From assembly GCA_050949175.1 (NCBI GenBank), contig JBMNFG010000007.1:62001-126000 (forward strand): a stretch of DNA of 64,000 nucleotides, in the 5' to 3' direction. Both the position numbers and the translations under genes were made by a program. How positions within the stretch are numbered: the first letter of the stretch is position 1; each line of letters begins with the position of its first letter. The stretch comes from UBA4971 sp900019985. Its GTDB lineage: Bacteria; Bacillota; SHA-98; UBA4971. Below are positions 25,709 through 34,807 of the stretch, piece after piece. Below the pieces are notes generated by a model that worked only from the letters and a program-made list of their open reading frames with translations, ran no database searches and was not told the DNA's origin.

Positions 25709-26135
25709 GAGATCCTTGCAGTAGAAGGTTCTTTGAGGTTGCAGTCTCTCTGCGGTAGACTGCGAGAAAATGCAGTTTAGTGTTAAGGGTTACCTGTGCC
25801 TAAAGCCGTGGATATAAGTGCGGTTGTGAGGTCAGGTAACCCTGTTTCTCAAAAGGCATGCCAAGTACGTACATACCAAGGACGTATTACGGATATACGC
25901 AAAGCACGTAAGAGCGACATATACGAAACACCTAAGGCGATATATGCATAGCCGCGAGCCTGAAAGGATCGCAAGTCTTCACATCCGAAAGAATTACGAT
26001 AGTTGGACCTGGAAGAACTGTGAGCCTTTTTCTGTTCCATGAGCAAAGTGCCTGGGGAAACCGTAGGGACTTGATGTTAGAATAAGAAATGGAAAGACTC
26101 TGAATCTGCGATCGTATGGATAGGAAGAACCGCTG
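25709..26135. other. Gap between gcvPB and the lipoate genes
   Basis: No gene is called. A hairpin occurs at 25741-25763 (GCAGTCT / AGACTGC), then the larger hairpin at 25787-25842. From 25860 to 25950 there are about four imperfect units of roughly 24 bp built around AAGNACGTA and GATATACG. No known riboswitch motif is recognised. Confidence 0.4.
25787..25842 (+). terminator. Hairpin, possible terminator, after gcvPB
   Basis: GGGTTACCTG and CAGGTAACCC form a perfect 10-bp stem with a 36-nt loop that can pair further (CCG / CGG). TGTTTCTC follows. The long loop is unusual for a simple terminator. Confidence 0.5.
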
Positions 26136-27047
26136 ATGAGTAAGGCAAGTCCGCATGTGGAAACAGACATAGAATCATTTGCAGCGCAACCGCTGGAGAG
26201 CCTCATGAGATCTGCATGGGATATCCGTGTTAACAGCTTTGGATTTGATATCCAGTGGGTGAACCCGGTTCGTACTACTGTCTTAAGCGTTACAGGAACC
26301 ACGTGCGCCCTGAACTGCGCTCATTGCGGAGGAAAGTATCTCAGGCACATGCTGCCGATTGAACGCCGGGAGGAGCTAGACTCTGCCAAGGTTTCCAGTT
26401 GTCTCGTGAGCGGTGGATGCGATCCTTCCGGTAGAGTCCCTGTGGAGAGGTACACCCATCTACTTCCTGAGCTTTCATCAAAATGGCGCCTTAACATGCA
26501 CCTTGGACTCGTCTCTGAAGACACAGTAAGGGGGCTTGCTCCTTTCTGCGACGTGGTGTCATTGGATTTTCTCGTTGATGATGCCACTATCAGGGATGTC
26601 TACGGGTTTCCGGCTTCAGGGGAGGACTTTATCCATACGTATTCTATGCTGAGAAAACACGTGAGAGTAGTCCCTCATATCTGCATTGGCTTGCACGAGG
26701 GGAGGATTTCAGGAGAACTGGATGCCCTCGCTGCCTTGGCAGAAATGGGGGCCGATGCCATCGTCTTTATTGTACTCATCCCTACACCGGGGACTCTCTA
26801 CGAGAACTGTACGCCTCCACCTGTTGAAAGTGTCGTCCGCATAATCGCAACTTCAAGATGCTTATTCCCTGAGATACCGATTTACCTTGGATGCATGCGT
26901 CCTCATGGCCCGTACAGACGAGAACTGGATCCCATGGCAGTGCGGGCAGGAGTAAACCGAATAGTCATACCTACACGGGAAGGACGGGCGGAGGCATTGA
27001 GGTTGGGGCTTAATGCATCATGGATAGAGGAGTGCTGTGCGCTGTGA
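26136..27047 (+). CDS. Radical SAM protein, LipS-type lipoate synthase component
   Basis: This 303-residue radical SAM protein has the cluster motif CALNCAHC (Cx3Cx2C) near residue 60, followed by a partial TIM barrel (LVSGGCDPSGRVP, VSLDFLVDD). It lies one gene from a second radical SAM protein and an LplA-family protein, directly behind gcvTHPAPB. That set matches the LipS1/LipS2 plus ligase lipoate assembly route known in archaea and some bacteria. In that route two radical SAM proteins together insert the two sulfurs. I cannot tell which of the two is S1. AGGAAG with 8-nt spacing marks the ATG. Confidence 0.75.
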   Translation: MSKASPHVETDIESFAAQPLESLMRSAWDIRVNSFGFDIQWVNPVRTTVLSVTGTTCALNCAHCGGKYLRHMLPIERREELDSAKVSSCLVSGGCDPSGRVPVERYTHLLPELSSKWRLNMHLGLVSEDTVRGLAPFCDVVSLDFLVDDATIRDVYGFPASGEDFIHTYSMLRKHVRVVPHICIGLHEGRISGELDALAALAEMGADAIVFIVLIPTPGTLYENCTPPPVESVVRIIATSRCLFPEIPIYLGCMRPHGPYRRELDPMAVRAGVNRIVIPTREGRAEALRLGLNASWIEECCAL

Positions 27048-28036
27048 GTGATAGTAGAACTATAAGGGTATCTCTTGGCACAGCTGCAGCCCTAGGGCTG
27101 GAAAAAGTACGTTGTGACGTTCTCCCTACAACTGCCTATTTGATGACTACCGGAGGGTGTGTCTCGCGATGCGCATTTTGCGCTCAGGCCAGAACCAGCA
27201 ACAGTCCTGAGGCCTTCCTCTCCAGGGTAAGTTGGCCTGAGTTTCTTCTTGAAGAGGTCCTCCATGCCCTTGCTGGGGGCAACTCCAATCTGGAGAGAGT
27301 GTGTATCCAGGTGACTTCTACGCCGTCTGCGCCGTCTGTCACCGGAGAATTGGTAAAGGATTTGGCAAGGATCAGTAAAACGACTGGTTCTTCTTACCCC
27401 ATATCTCTGTCTTACCATCCTGTTTCCATTTCCGATGTGGAACGCCTGTTTAAACTCGGAGTTGACAGGATAGGGATTGCGCTGGACGCGGCTGCCCGGG
27501 ACATACATGAGAGGACGAAAGCAGGCTCTCGGTCCTTTTCAGCTACGCTTAAACTACTGGAGGAGGCATCAGCCCGTTTTCCGGGGCGAATCTCTACACA
27601 CTTCATAGTAGGCCTGGGAGAGACAGAGGAAGAACTGGTCGACATCATGCAGCACATGAAGGACCTGGGCATAACAATAGGGCTTTTTGCATTTACACCT
27701 GTAAAAGGTACACCAATGGAGAATGTTCCTCAACCGGGATTGGATACGTACCGAAGGATCCAGATAGCCAGATATTTGATTGCCGGCGGATATGTACGTG
27801 CCAACGATTTCTCCTTTAGTAACGGACGTATTCGTGCCACCGGTCTAGCTCCTCGAGCCCTTAAAGACGTCTTGAGTGACGGTGTTGCGTTCCGGACTTC
27901 AGGCTGTCCGGGTTGTAACAGGCCGTACTATAACGAGCATCCCGGAGGGATTATGTTCAATTATCCGAGGCCGCTACAAAGGTCAGAGATTGAAAGCTGC
28001 ATACTCGACGCGGATCTTGAAGGGCTGGAGATTTAG
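27044..28036 (+). CDS. Radical SAM protein, LipS-type lipoate synthase partner
   Basis: This radical SAM protein of about 330 residues resembles the biotin synthase class. It has Cx3Cx2C as CVSRCAFC (near residue 40 of the shorter form), GVDRIGIALDAAARDIHERT and HFIVGLGETEEELVD. A C-terminal CPGCNRPYYNE segment could bind a second Fe-S cluster, as a sulfur-donating cluster would need. The GTG at 27044 overlaps the upstream stop (GTGA) and has AGAGGAG upstream; ATG 27020 is the alternative. Paired with the previous gene, it likely makes lipoyl groups for GcvH. Confidence 0.75.
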   Translation: MSDSRTIRVSLGTAAALGLEKVRCDVLPTTAYLMTTGGCVSRCAFCAQARTSNSPEAFLSRVSWPEFLLEEVLHALAGGNSNLERVCIQVTSTPSAPSVTGELVKDLARISKTTGSSYPISLSYHPVSISDVERLFKLGVDRIGIALDAAARDIHERTKAGSRSFSATLKLLEEASARFPGRISTHFIVGLGETEEELVDIMQHMKDLGITIGLFAFTPVKGTPMENVPQPGLDTYRRIQIARYLIAGGYVRANDFSFSNGRIRATGLAPRALKDVLSDGVAFRTSGCPGCNRPYYNEHPGGIMFNYPRPLQRSEIESCILDADLEGLEI

Positions 28037-28078
28037 GATTCGCCCAGCTGACAGTAATCAGTTAGGAGAGGAAGACCG

Positions 28079-28945
28079 ATGAAATGGAGATTGCTTCGTA
28101 CAGGACATAAATCCGGTGCCTGGAACATGGCTGTAGACGAGGCCATTATGGTTCACGTGGCAAGAAAAGCGGTGCCCCCTACGTTCAGGCTGTACGGCTG
28201 GGCACCGCCTGCTTTATCCCTTGGCAGGCTGCAGTCTTTCGAAAGGGATATAAACCCTGATGGCTGCAGGCGTCTAGGGGTGGACGTGGTAAGGCGTCCC
28301 ACAGGAGGAAGGGCTGTTCTCCATGACAATGAGGTTACCTACAGCTTCATAATCAGTGAGGACGATCCTATGCTCCCTTCTGACCTTCGCGATTCGTTCT
28401 ACCTTGCTACAGAGGGGATAGTGAAGGGACTGGCCTTCCTTGGCATAGAAGCTGAAATCCGAGGCAGGCAAGGAGGAAGAAGCCTGGCTGATGCTTATCG
28501 CAGTGAATTGCGAACCCGGCCTGGAGCAGATGGAAGCGTTCAGTCCGGGGCATGCTTTGATTCGCCTTCATGGTATGAAGTAGTAGCAGCCGATAAAAAA
28601 CTAGTAGGAAGTGCACAGGCCAGATTGAGCGGGGTGTTCCTTCAGCATGGGTCTATCCTCATAACAATGGATACTGACAAGATGTGCCAGGTCCTGAAGT
28701 TTGACGATCCTGCTGACAGGGAGCGTGCACAGGCCCAGCTTCTTGACAAAGCGACCTCCATTGAAGCCATCCTGAGGCGTGCCGTAAGCTTCCGGGAAGT
28801 AGAAGAAGCTGTCATTGCAGGTGTCCGGGAACACATTAAGCCTATAGAACTCGTAGAAGGGGAATTGCTTCCTGAAGAACTGTCATGCGCTGAGGATTTG
28901 ATGTCTCAAAAATACGCAGCAGACTCCTGGACAAAACGCAGATAG
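28079..28945 (+). CDS. Lipoate-protein ligase A / LipM family protein
   Basis: This biotin/lipoate A/B ligase-fold protein has GAWNMAVDEAIM, LSLGRLQSFERDIN, VVRRPTGGRAVLHDNEVTYS, ACFDSPSWYEVVAADKKLVG and QARLSGVFLQHGSILI. The ACFDSPSWYE stretch with a Cys matches LipM-type octanoyltransferases, which use a catalytic Cys, more than classic LplA. It would load octanoate or lipoate onto GcvH for the radical SAM pair upstream. The ATG has AGGAGAGGA nearby. Confidence 0.85.
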   Translation: MKWRLLRTGHKSGAWNMAVDEAIMVHVARKAVPPTFRLYGWAPPALSLGRLQSFERDINPDGCRRLGVDVVRRPTGGRAVLHDNEVTYSFIISEDDPMLPSDLRDSFYLATEGIVKGLAFLGIEAEIRGRQGGRSLADAYRSELRTRPGADGSVQSGACFDSPSWYEVVAADKKLVGSAQARLSGVFLQHGSILITMDTDKMCQVLKFDDPADRERAQAQLLDKATSIEAILRRAVSFREVEEAVIAGVREHIKPIELVEGELLPEELSCAEDLMSQKYAADSWTKRR

Positions 28946-28963
28946 CTAAGGAGGCATCTTCAA

Positions 28964-30322
28964 GTGATATCAGATGCTAAGCCCTGTGAAAGCGGATTGG
29001 ACCGGCTTAAGATAGACGCGCGCCGGATCTTAGAAAGTGCCCTGGATGCAGTAGACCCTTACAAAGCTGTACACTTCCATGTTACAAGAGAAGGGGATTT
29101 CCTGAACGTAGGTGCCCACAGGTACGACCTGCGAGAAGTAGAAAGAGTGCTTGTTGTAGGTGCCGGAAAAGCCAGCGCAAGGATGGCAGTTGCCATCGAG
29201 GAGATCCTGGGGGACTTAATCAGCGACGGGCTGATTAACGTTAAGTACGGCCACGGAGAGCCTTTGAAGAAGATAGCTGTACAGGAAGCCGGCCATCCTG
29301 TGCCTGACGAAGCAGGTGTAGAGGGCGCCCGCAGGTTGCTTTCCTTGGTTCGGGGTGCTAATGAACGTGACCTTGTGATATGCCTGATCTCAGGAGGCGG
29401 CTCCAGCCTGCTGCCGCAACCTGCATCCGGAATAGATCTCGCATCCAAACAGGAGACTACGAAGGTTCTTCTGGAAAGCGGGGCGACAATTCACCAGGTT
29501 AACGCAGTGCGAAAGCACATATCTGCGATTAAGGGCGGAAGGCTTGCACAGGCTGCAGCCCCTGCCCGCGTGGTATCCCTCATTCTTTCAGATGTAATCG
29601 GTGATGATTTAGATGTCATCGCATCAGGGCCTACGGTCCCTGACACAACAACCTTTACTACAGCCATCGATGTCTTGAGAGCGTACGGTGTGACGGGACG
29701 TGTTCCCGGTAATGTCATCGGCCTTTTACAATCAGGCGCAAAAGGTGAAATCCCTGAGACTCCCAAACCCGGCGACGCCGTTTTTCAAAATGTAGTCAAC
29801 TTGATAATCGCAAACAACAGAGCCGCAATAAACGCAGCAGCGGAAAAAGCCCGATCCCTGGGATATGAGCCGCTGGTGCTGTCATCATTCGTCCAGGGAG
29901 AGGCAAAGGAGGTTGCCCGGGTTATGGCGGCCATTGCCCGCGAGATAGCAGCCACCGGGAGGCCGGTTTCAAGGCCTGCCTGTGTAATAGCAGGCGGGGA
30001 GACTACCGTAACTATAAAAGGCACCGGGACCGGCGGACGCAACCAGGAACTTGCCCTTGCTGCATCCTTGGACATTGAAGGAATGGACAACGTTCTCATC
30101 CTTGCCGCAGGCACTGACGGAACTGACGGCCCTACTGACGCTGCCGGTGCCATGGCTTCTGGCATAACTCTTCAAGCCGCAAAGGAACTTGGCCTGTCTG
30201 CAAGGGACTATCTTGCCACTAACGACTCCTATCACTTTTTCAAAGCAATAGGAGACCTTGTCACCACAGGGCCTACAGGCACAAATGTGATGGACATCAT
30301 CCTTATACTGGCGGGACAGTAA
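28964..30322 (+). CDS. Glycerate 2-kinase, MOFRL/DUF4147 type
   Basis: This 452-residue protein has the DUF4147 N-terminal domain (VLVVGAGKASARMAVAIEE, EAGHPVPDEAGVEGARR, ISGGGSSLL, HQVNAVRKHISAIKGGRLA) and the C-terminal MOFRL domain (IAGGETTVTIKGTGTGGRNQE, AAGTDGTDGPTDAAG). It phosphorylates glycerate at O-2 to enter lower glycolysis and connects to serine/glycine turnover. The GTG start has AAGGAGG 9 nt upstream. It follows the lipoate genes closely, so it may share their transcript. Confidence 0.94.
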   Translation: MISDAKPCESGLDRLKIDARRILESALDAVDPYKAVHFHVTREGDFLNVGAHRYDLREVERVLVVGAGKASARMAVAIEEILGDLISDGLINVKYGHGEPLKKIAVQEAGHPVPDEAGVEGARRLLSLVRGANERDLVICLISGGGSSLLPQPASGIDLASKQETTKVLLESGATIHQVNAVRKHISAIKGGRLAQAAAPARVVSLILSDVIGDDLDVIASGPTVPDTTTFTTAIDVLRAYGVTGRVPGNVIGLLQSGAKGEIPETPKPGDAVFQNVVNLIIANNRAAINAAAEKARSLGYEPLVLSSFVQGEAKEVARVMAAIAREIAATGRPVSRPACVIAGGETTVTIKGTGTGGRNQELALAASLDIEGMDNVLILAAGTDGTDGPTDAAGAMASGITLQAAKELGLSARDYLATNDSYHFFKAIGDLVTTGPTGTNVMDIILILAGQ

Positions 30323-30432
30323 TATATCCGGAAGCCTCGTCCCTACTGCTTCACAACTGTGCATATTGCGTCAATTTCTGGTTACTCTATATTCAGTATC
30401 CAGCGAATTCTGACTGCAGGGGGTGAAAGCAG

Positions 30433-30768
30433 GTGGGTGACTGGGTCCGCCATATAGTAAGGTTTGTTGTGTCAGCTTTGGTGCTTATGTTTATTGGGCT
30501 CATCGTGCCGGGTTTCAGCACGCTCAGCTTCTGGAATGCTCTGTTGGCAGCTGTGGTTATAGCAGGCATCGGTTATCTGATTGAAGCTGCAATAGGAAGA
30601 AACGTCTCTCCATTTGGCAGGGGGGTTGTGGGATTTCTGGTGTCTGCCGCTGTTATTTACGTTACGCAGTTTATCGTCCCAGCACTGAGAGTTACGGTTC
30701 TGGGAGCCTTGATTGCTGCGTTTATCATTGGGCTCATTGACATGTTTATTCCCACCACTTTGCGATAG
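30433..30768 (+). CDS. Phage-holin-family-like small membrane protein
   Basis: This 111-residue protein has four hydrophobic helices (IVRFVVSALVLMFIGLIVPG, NALLAAVVIAGIGYLIEA, FGRGVVGFLVSAAVIY, VTVLGALIAAFIIGLID). The pattern matches the PF04020-type phage holin family (YvlD-like), common in Bacillota without any phage. Function is unknown. The GTG start has GGGGGTG upstream. Confidence 0.75.
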   Translation: MGDWVRHIVRFVVSALVLMFIGLIVPGFSTLSFWNALLAAVVIAGIGYLIEAAIGRNVSPFGRGVVGFLVSAAVIYVTQFIVPALRVTVLGALIAAFIIGLIDMFIPTTLR

Positions 30769-31167
30769 ACGTGTCTCGTCCATCCACAGCCGGTCAAAAC
30801 TACGACGATTTGGACTCCCCGCCCGCTTTGGACGGGGAATTCACTTTTTATTAGGAATGCATCCTTTCACTTTTCCTCTTCATTCTCTTCCTTTGCATAT
30901 AGCTTCCACGGAATGAAGGTAAATGCCTGTCATCAGGCGAAAAAGCCTGTGATAATGAGGTTTTCAGGAGTAGGCCAAGAGGAACTGATTGCATTTAATC
31001 CTGGAAGCATTACAATAGAATTTAAGGCAGGTAAACTCCTGAACTCTTATCCGCATTGAGATGCCGTGTTTTTTCCTTTCATGTCATGTCTTTTAACGAT
31101 CCTACTGCCGCAGGTACGTGAGTAGACTGGTTTAATAGAGAATGAATGAGTAAGGGGGATATGGGCT
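30769..31167. other. Gap before mscS, with a terminator and a doubtful small ORF
   Basis: A hairpin terminator lies at 30815-30847. A 48-codon ORF (30913-31059, +) encodes a product containing KPVIMRFSGVGQEELIAF, but its ribosome-binding site is weak and I do not recognise it. No other gene is visible. Confidence 0.35.
30815..30847 (+). terminator. Terminator after the holin-family gene
   Basis: CCCCG (30817-30821) and CGGGG (30833-30837) form a GC-rich stem with partial inner pairing. AATTCACTTTTTA follows. Confidence 0.7.
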
Positions 31168-32076
31168 TTGAAGAACATAATTGCGTCCATAATGGATGTA
31201 CAGGAAGCCAGTGAAGGTGCTATCAACAGCATGTTTCTCATGTTGATGAATGCAGGCGGAGTAATCGTGCGTATAGCCATAACCGTACTTATAGCCTACA
31301 TTATTATCAGAGTTGCGAATTCTGCCATTGATAGAGTGGTATTGAAACGCAGGCCGGATCACCCTCACTTACTGGATGACAGAAAAGCAAAGACCTTAAG
31401 TTCACTGTTGCGGAGCATTGTGCGATATGTAGTGTACGCTTTCGCGATAATAGCTGTCCTCAGGCAAATCGGGATTGACACCACCGGGTTACTTGCAGGC
31501 GCCGGGCTGGCAGGCTTGGCAATCGGCTTTGGCGCTCAGAGCCTGGTTCGAGATGTGATAAACGGGTTTTTCATTCTGTTTGAAGATCACTTTGCAGTAG
31601 GTGATTATGTAACTATCGGCGATGTCTCCGGAGTCGTTGAAAGCGTCGGCTTGAGGGTAACGCGGTTAAGAAGCTTCGGCGGCGAGCTATATATCATTCC
31701 CAACGGGCTGATAGAGAGAGTGGTAAACCATATGGGAAGCTCAATGAGAGTACTGTTTGGTGTCACCGTCACTTACGGGACTGATATAGATCATGTCATC
31801 CGGGTCTTGAACGCAGATTTCGAACAGGCTAAAGAGGAAATCCCTGATATCGTTGAAGGCCCTTCAGTGTTAGGGGTCAATGATTTAGGCGACTCAGGAG
31901 TCGAGCTTCGCATAGTTGCCAGGGCTAAGCCTATGAAGCAATGGGGTGTAGAGAGAGCCCTCAAGAAACGCGTAAAAGAAGTGTTTGATCGAGAAGGTAT
32001 ACGGATTCCTTATAGACGCATGCAAGTCTATGTAAGCAGTGAAGACGAACCCCGTAAGGAATACGATGCTTCCTGA
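31168..32076 (+). CDS. Small-conductance mechanosensitive channel (MscS family)
   Basis: MscS channels open under membrane tension to release solutes in hypo-osmotic shock. The 302-residue protein has three membrane helices, with the pore helix AGAGLAGLAIGFGAQSLVRD and the beta domain FEDHFAVGDYVTIGDVSG followed by VESVGLRVTRLRSFGGE. The TTG start has AAGGGGGAT upstream; the nearby ATG at 31160 is out of frame. It heads a set with DUF951 and ychF. Confidence 0.95.
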   Translation: MKNIIASIMDVQEASEGAINSMFLMLMNAGGVIVRIAITVLIAYIIIRVANSAIDRVVLKRRPDHPHLLDDRKAKTLSSLLRSIVRYVVYAFAIIAVLRQIGIDTTGLLAGAGLAGLAIGFGAQSLVRDVINGFFILFEDHFAVGDYVTIGDVSGVVESVGLRVTRLRSFGGELYIIPNGLIERVVNHMGSSMRVLFGVTVTYGTDIDHVIRVLNADFEQAKEEIPDIVEGPSVLGVNDLGDSGVELRIVARAKPMKQWGVERALKKRVKEVFDREGIRIPYRRMQVYVSSEDEPRKEYDAS

Positions 32077-32095
32077 GTCTAAGGGGGATTAGCCG

Positions 32096-32290
32096 TTGAA
32101 GTTCTACCTTGGCGATATTGTCAGGCTACGAAAGGCGCATCCTTGCGGGTCGACAGACTGGGAAGTCATGAGAGTAGGAGCGGATTTTCGCATTAGATGC
32201 CAAGGGTGCGGGAGAGTCTTGATGATAAGCAGGCCCAAGTTTGAAAAGAGTGTAAAACAGATAGTATCTCGCTTTGGAGATGAAGAATGA
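32096..32290 (+). CDS. DUF951 family protein
   Basis: This 64-residue protein has the family pattern YLGDIVRLRKAHPCGS, WEVMRVGADFRIRCQGCGR and RPKFEKSVK. The CxxC (CQGC) suggests metal binding. It is often found between mscS and ychF near rpsF in Bacillota, as here. The TTG start has AAGGGGGAT upstream, and the end overlaps ychF. Confidence 0.9.
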   Translation: MKFYLGDIVRLRKAHPCGSTDWEVMRVGADFRIRCQGCGRVLMISRPKFEKSVKQIVSRFGDEE

Positions 32291-33399
32291 TGGTTCGCGT
32301 AGGCATCGTCGGGCTACCTAATGCAGGCAAGTCAAGTCTGTTTAATGCTCTTACCAGGGCAGGTGCGGAGGTGGCCAACTATCCCTTTACAACAATCGAT
32401 CCTAATGTGGGAGTTGTTGTTGTTCCGGACGAGCGGCTTCAGCGCCTCGGAGACCTCATAAAACCTGAGAAACTTACGCCTACAGCAATGGAGTTTGTGG
32501 ATATAGCAGGCCTTGTCAAGGGTGCCAGTAGAGGAGAAGGCCTCGGAAACCGCTTCTTGGGACACATACGCGAAGTAGATGCCGTATGCCACGTTGTGCG
32601 CTGCTTTCCTGATCCAGAGGTATCTCATGTCGCCGGGACTCTTGATCCAGTCAGCGACATAGAAGTCATCGAACTGGAATTGATCTTGGCTGATCTGGAA
32701 ACTGTAGAAAAAAGGCTTGAGAAGTCGGTAAGAATGCAGAAAGGCGGAAATGTCAGGTATAAGGAAGAGGCCTTGCGGCTGGAGCGGCTCAAAGAAGGCC
32801 TCCAGGAAGGCAAGCCGGCAAGAGAGGTTTTCACTGAAGATGAAGACAGGATGGCTGTCCGAGACCTTTTTCTTCTGACAATGAAGCCTGTTGTCTACGT
32901 GGCAAACATAGGAGAAGGCGATTTGGAAAGCGGCTCAGAACAGGTGCACGAAATCGAGGAATGGATTCGGTCAATAGGACGCGATGCCCCTTGCATCTCG
33001 ATTTCGGCTAAGTTAGAGTCAGAGCTCGCGGAGTTAGATCCTGTAGAAGCCTCTGAATTCCTCGAAGAGCTGGGAATTGAATCGTCAGCCCTTGCAAGGA
33101 TCATACTTGCGTCGTATGAAGCACTGGATTTGATCACCTTCTACACTACCAAAGGGGACGAAACAAGGGCATGGACAGTTAACCAAAATACGCCTGCGCC
33201 GCAGGCTGCAGGTGTTATCCATTCCGATATGGAGCACGGTTTCATTAAGGCAGAAGTCATTGATTACGAAAGCCTTATTAAAGTAGGTTCATTGGCAGGA
33301 GCCAGGGAGAAAGGGCTGGTAAGACAAGAGGGCCGGGACTACCTGGTTAAAGACGGAGACGTAATCCTCTTCCGGTTCAGTGAACCTTCGAAAAAGTAA
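32287..33399 (+). CDS. ychF: Redox-regulated ATPase YchF
   Basis: This Obg-family P-loop NTPase prefers ATP and binds ribosomes. P-loop VGIVGLPNAGKSSLFNAL, NYPFTTIDPNVGVV, FVDIAGLVKGASRGEGLGN, the coiled-coil region and the C-terminal TGS domain (LDLITFYTTKGDETRAWTV) are visible. The length of 370 residues is typical. ATGATG at 32287/32290 overlaps the DUF951 stop. Confidence 0.97.
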   Translation: MMVRVGIVGLPNAGKSSLFNALTRAGAEVANYPFTTIDPNVGVVVVPDERLQRLGDLIKPEKLTPTAMEFVDIAGLVKGASRGEGLGNRFLGHIREVDAVCHVVRCFPDPEVSHVAGTLDPVSDIEVIELELILADLETVEKRLEKSVRMQKGGNVRYKEEALRLERLKEGLQEGKPAREVFTEDEDRMAVRDLFLLTMKPVVYVANIGEGDLESGSEQVHEIEEWIRSIGRDAPCISISAKLESELAELDPVEASEFLEELGIESSALARIILASYEALDLITFYTTKGDETRAWTVNQNTPAPQAAGVIHSDMEHGFIKAEVIDYESLIKVGSLAGAREKGLVRQEGRDYLVKDGDVILFRFSEPSKK

Positions 33400-33443
33400 T
33401 AGTCAGAGGTAGCGCCTGTACACTTTTTAATACCTTAGTGTAA

Positions 33444-33472
33444 TTGTCATCTTGTTGTGCTGATGCTATAAT
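33444..33472 (+). promoter_or_regulatory. Sigma-A promoter of the rpsF-ssb-rpsR operon
   Basis: TTGTCA (-35) and TATAAT (-10) are separated by 17 bp. The element lies about 100 bp upstream of rpsF, after ychF ends. Confidence 0.85.
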
Positions 33473-33568
33473 AAGGGCGCTGTACGTTGGAAAGATAGAT
33501 GTCAAATACATCTACCAATCCCTGCTCCACTATATTGTGGGGCCACAAGTCCGGAGGGAGGTGTCAAG

Positions 33569-33853
33569 ATGCGAGATTACGAGACAATGTACATCTTACG
33601 GCCTGACCTGGAGGAAGAGGCTGTTGAGGCAGCCATAACAAGGTTCCAGGAGCTCATAGCTGAAGAAGGCGGCACTGTTACAAATGTTAACAAATGGGGT
33701 AGGCGCCGTCTCGCTTATGAGATTGAAGGTTATGGAGAAGGTGTCTACGTAATCATGGAATTCTCGGCTGAAGCCCGCGTTGCACGTGAGCTCGAGCGAG
33801 TTTTCAGGATTACAGACGAAGTCATCCGATATCTTATGATTAAGAAAGACTGA
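33569..33853 (+). CDS. rpsF: 30S ribosomal protein S6
   Basis: S6 binds the central domain of 16S rRNA with S18. The 94-residue protein shows MRDYETMYILRPDLEEE, NVNKWGRRRLAYEIEGYGEG and RVFRITDEVIRYLMIK. GGAGGGAGG precedes the ATG. It is the first gene of the conserved rpsF-ssb-rpsR operon. Confidence 0.98.
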   Translation: MRDYETMYILRPDLEEEAVEAAITRFQELIAEEGGTVTNVNKWGRRRLAYEIEGYGEGVYVIMEFSAEARVARELERVFRITDEVIRYLMIKKD

Positions 33854-33899
33854 AAACCGAGTCTTGGATTAAGAGCACGAGAATAGGTGGTGCGATAGC

Positions 33900-34298
33900 G
33901 TGAATAGAATTGTGCTCATAGGGAGGCTCGTGCGGGAACCTGAACTCCGCTATACCCAAACAGGCATTGCTGTTGCGAGTTTTACCATTGCGGTAAACCG
34001 TCCTTTCTTGAATCAGAAAGGCCAGAGAGAAGCCGATTTTATTGATATTGTGGTATGGCGGAATCAGGCGGAAAACTGCGCGAACTACCTCTCTAAAGGT
34101 AGGCTTGTCGGTGTCGACGGCAGACTCCAGATCAGGTCTTATGAGACTGCCGACGGTCAAAGGAGACGAGTAGCTGAAGTGGTTGCTGATCGAGTCGAAT
34201 TCCTCGATCGGGGCAGAGACTCGGATGAAGGAAGTGCGGACACAGGTCATCAAGGTATGGAGGATGACAGCGGTTTCCCTGACGAAGTGCCGTTCTAG
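33900..34298 (+). CDS. ssb: Single-stranded DNA-binding protein
   Basis: This OB-fold protein coats ssDNA in replication and repair. It shows MNRIVLIGRLVREPELRYTQ, VASFTIAVNRPF, ADFIDIVVWRNQAENCANYL and RLVGVDGRLQIRSYE. The C-terminal tail ends in an acidic DDSGFPDEVPF, the partner-protein hook. The GTG start is in the rpsF operon. Confidence 0.98.
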   Translation: MNRIVLIGRLVREPELRYTQTGIAVASFTIAVNRPFLNQKGQREADFIDIVVWRNQAENCANYLSKGRLVGVDGRLQIRSYETADGQRRRVAEVVADRVEFLDRGRDSDEGSADTGHQGMEDDSGFPDEVPF

Positions 34299-34368
34299 GG
34301 AGCGCGAGGTTTTTGTCTGTTACTCCTCGTATTGTTAATTCTCGTAGTAAATCTTAGGAGGAAAGACT

Positions 34369-34599
34369 GTGAGAAGAGAAAGAGGCCGCAGAGGCAGGAA
34401 ACGTGCATGTGGATTCTGCATAGATAAAATTGACGGTGTAGATTATAAGGACGTGCCGAGGCTCAGGCGCTATATAACAGAGCGCGGCAAGATTATCCCT
34501 CGGCGGATATCAGGCAACTGTGCAAGACATCAAAGGCAACTGACAATTGCAATCAAGAGAGCGCGTATAGTTGCCCTGCTTCCGTACACTGCAGAATAG
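34369..34599 (+). CDS. rpsR: 30S ribosomal protein S18
   Basis: This 76-residue basic protein has CGFCIDKIDGVDYKDV, LRRYITERGKIIPRRISG and ARHQRQLTIAIKRARIVALLPY. The CxxC at the N-terminus marks the zinc-ribbon-like (C+) form. The GTG start has AGGAGGAAA upstream. A terminator follows. Confidence 0.98.
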   Translation: MRRERGRRGRKRACGFCIDKIDGVDYKDVPRLRRYITERGKIIPRRISGNCARHQRQLTIAIKRARIVALLPYTAE

Positions 34600-34637
34600 C
34601 AAAAACTATACACTGTATCCGGAATAGTAGTAGTTGT

Positions 34638-34667
34638 GGGGGCTGCCTGACAGGTAGCCCCTTTTTA
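34638..34667 (+). terminator. Terminator after rpsR
   Basis: GGGGCT and AGCCCC with additional CCT/AGG pairing form a hairpin followed by TTTTTA. Confidence 0.9.
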
Positions 34668-34807
34668 CTGCTAAACCCTGTAATACCAATGGAGGGATCA
34701 ATTGTTTCCTTAGGCTGTGAAGGAGAACTGAAAAGGATAGAAGAATAAATCAGTTATGATCCAATGCGACTGTGAGAGCTCCGCTTAGGGAGGGGGCAGG
34801 GAACTGT

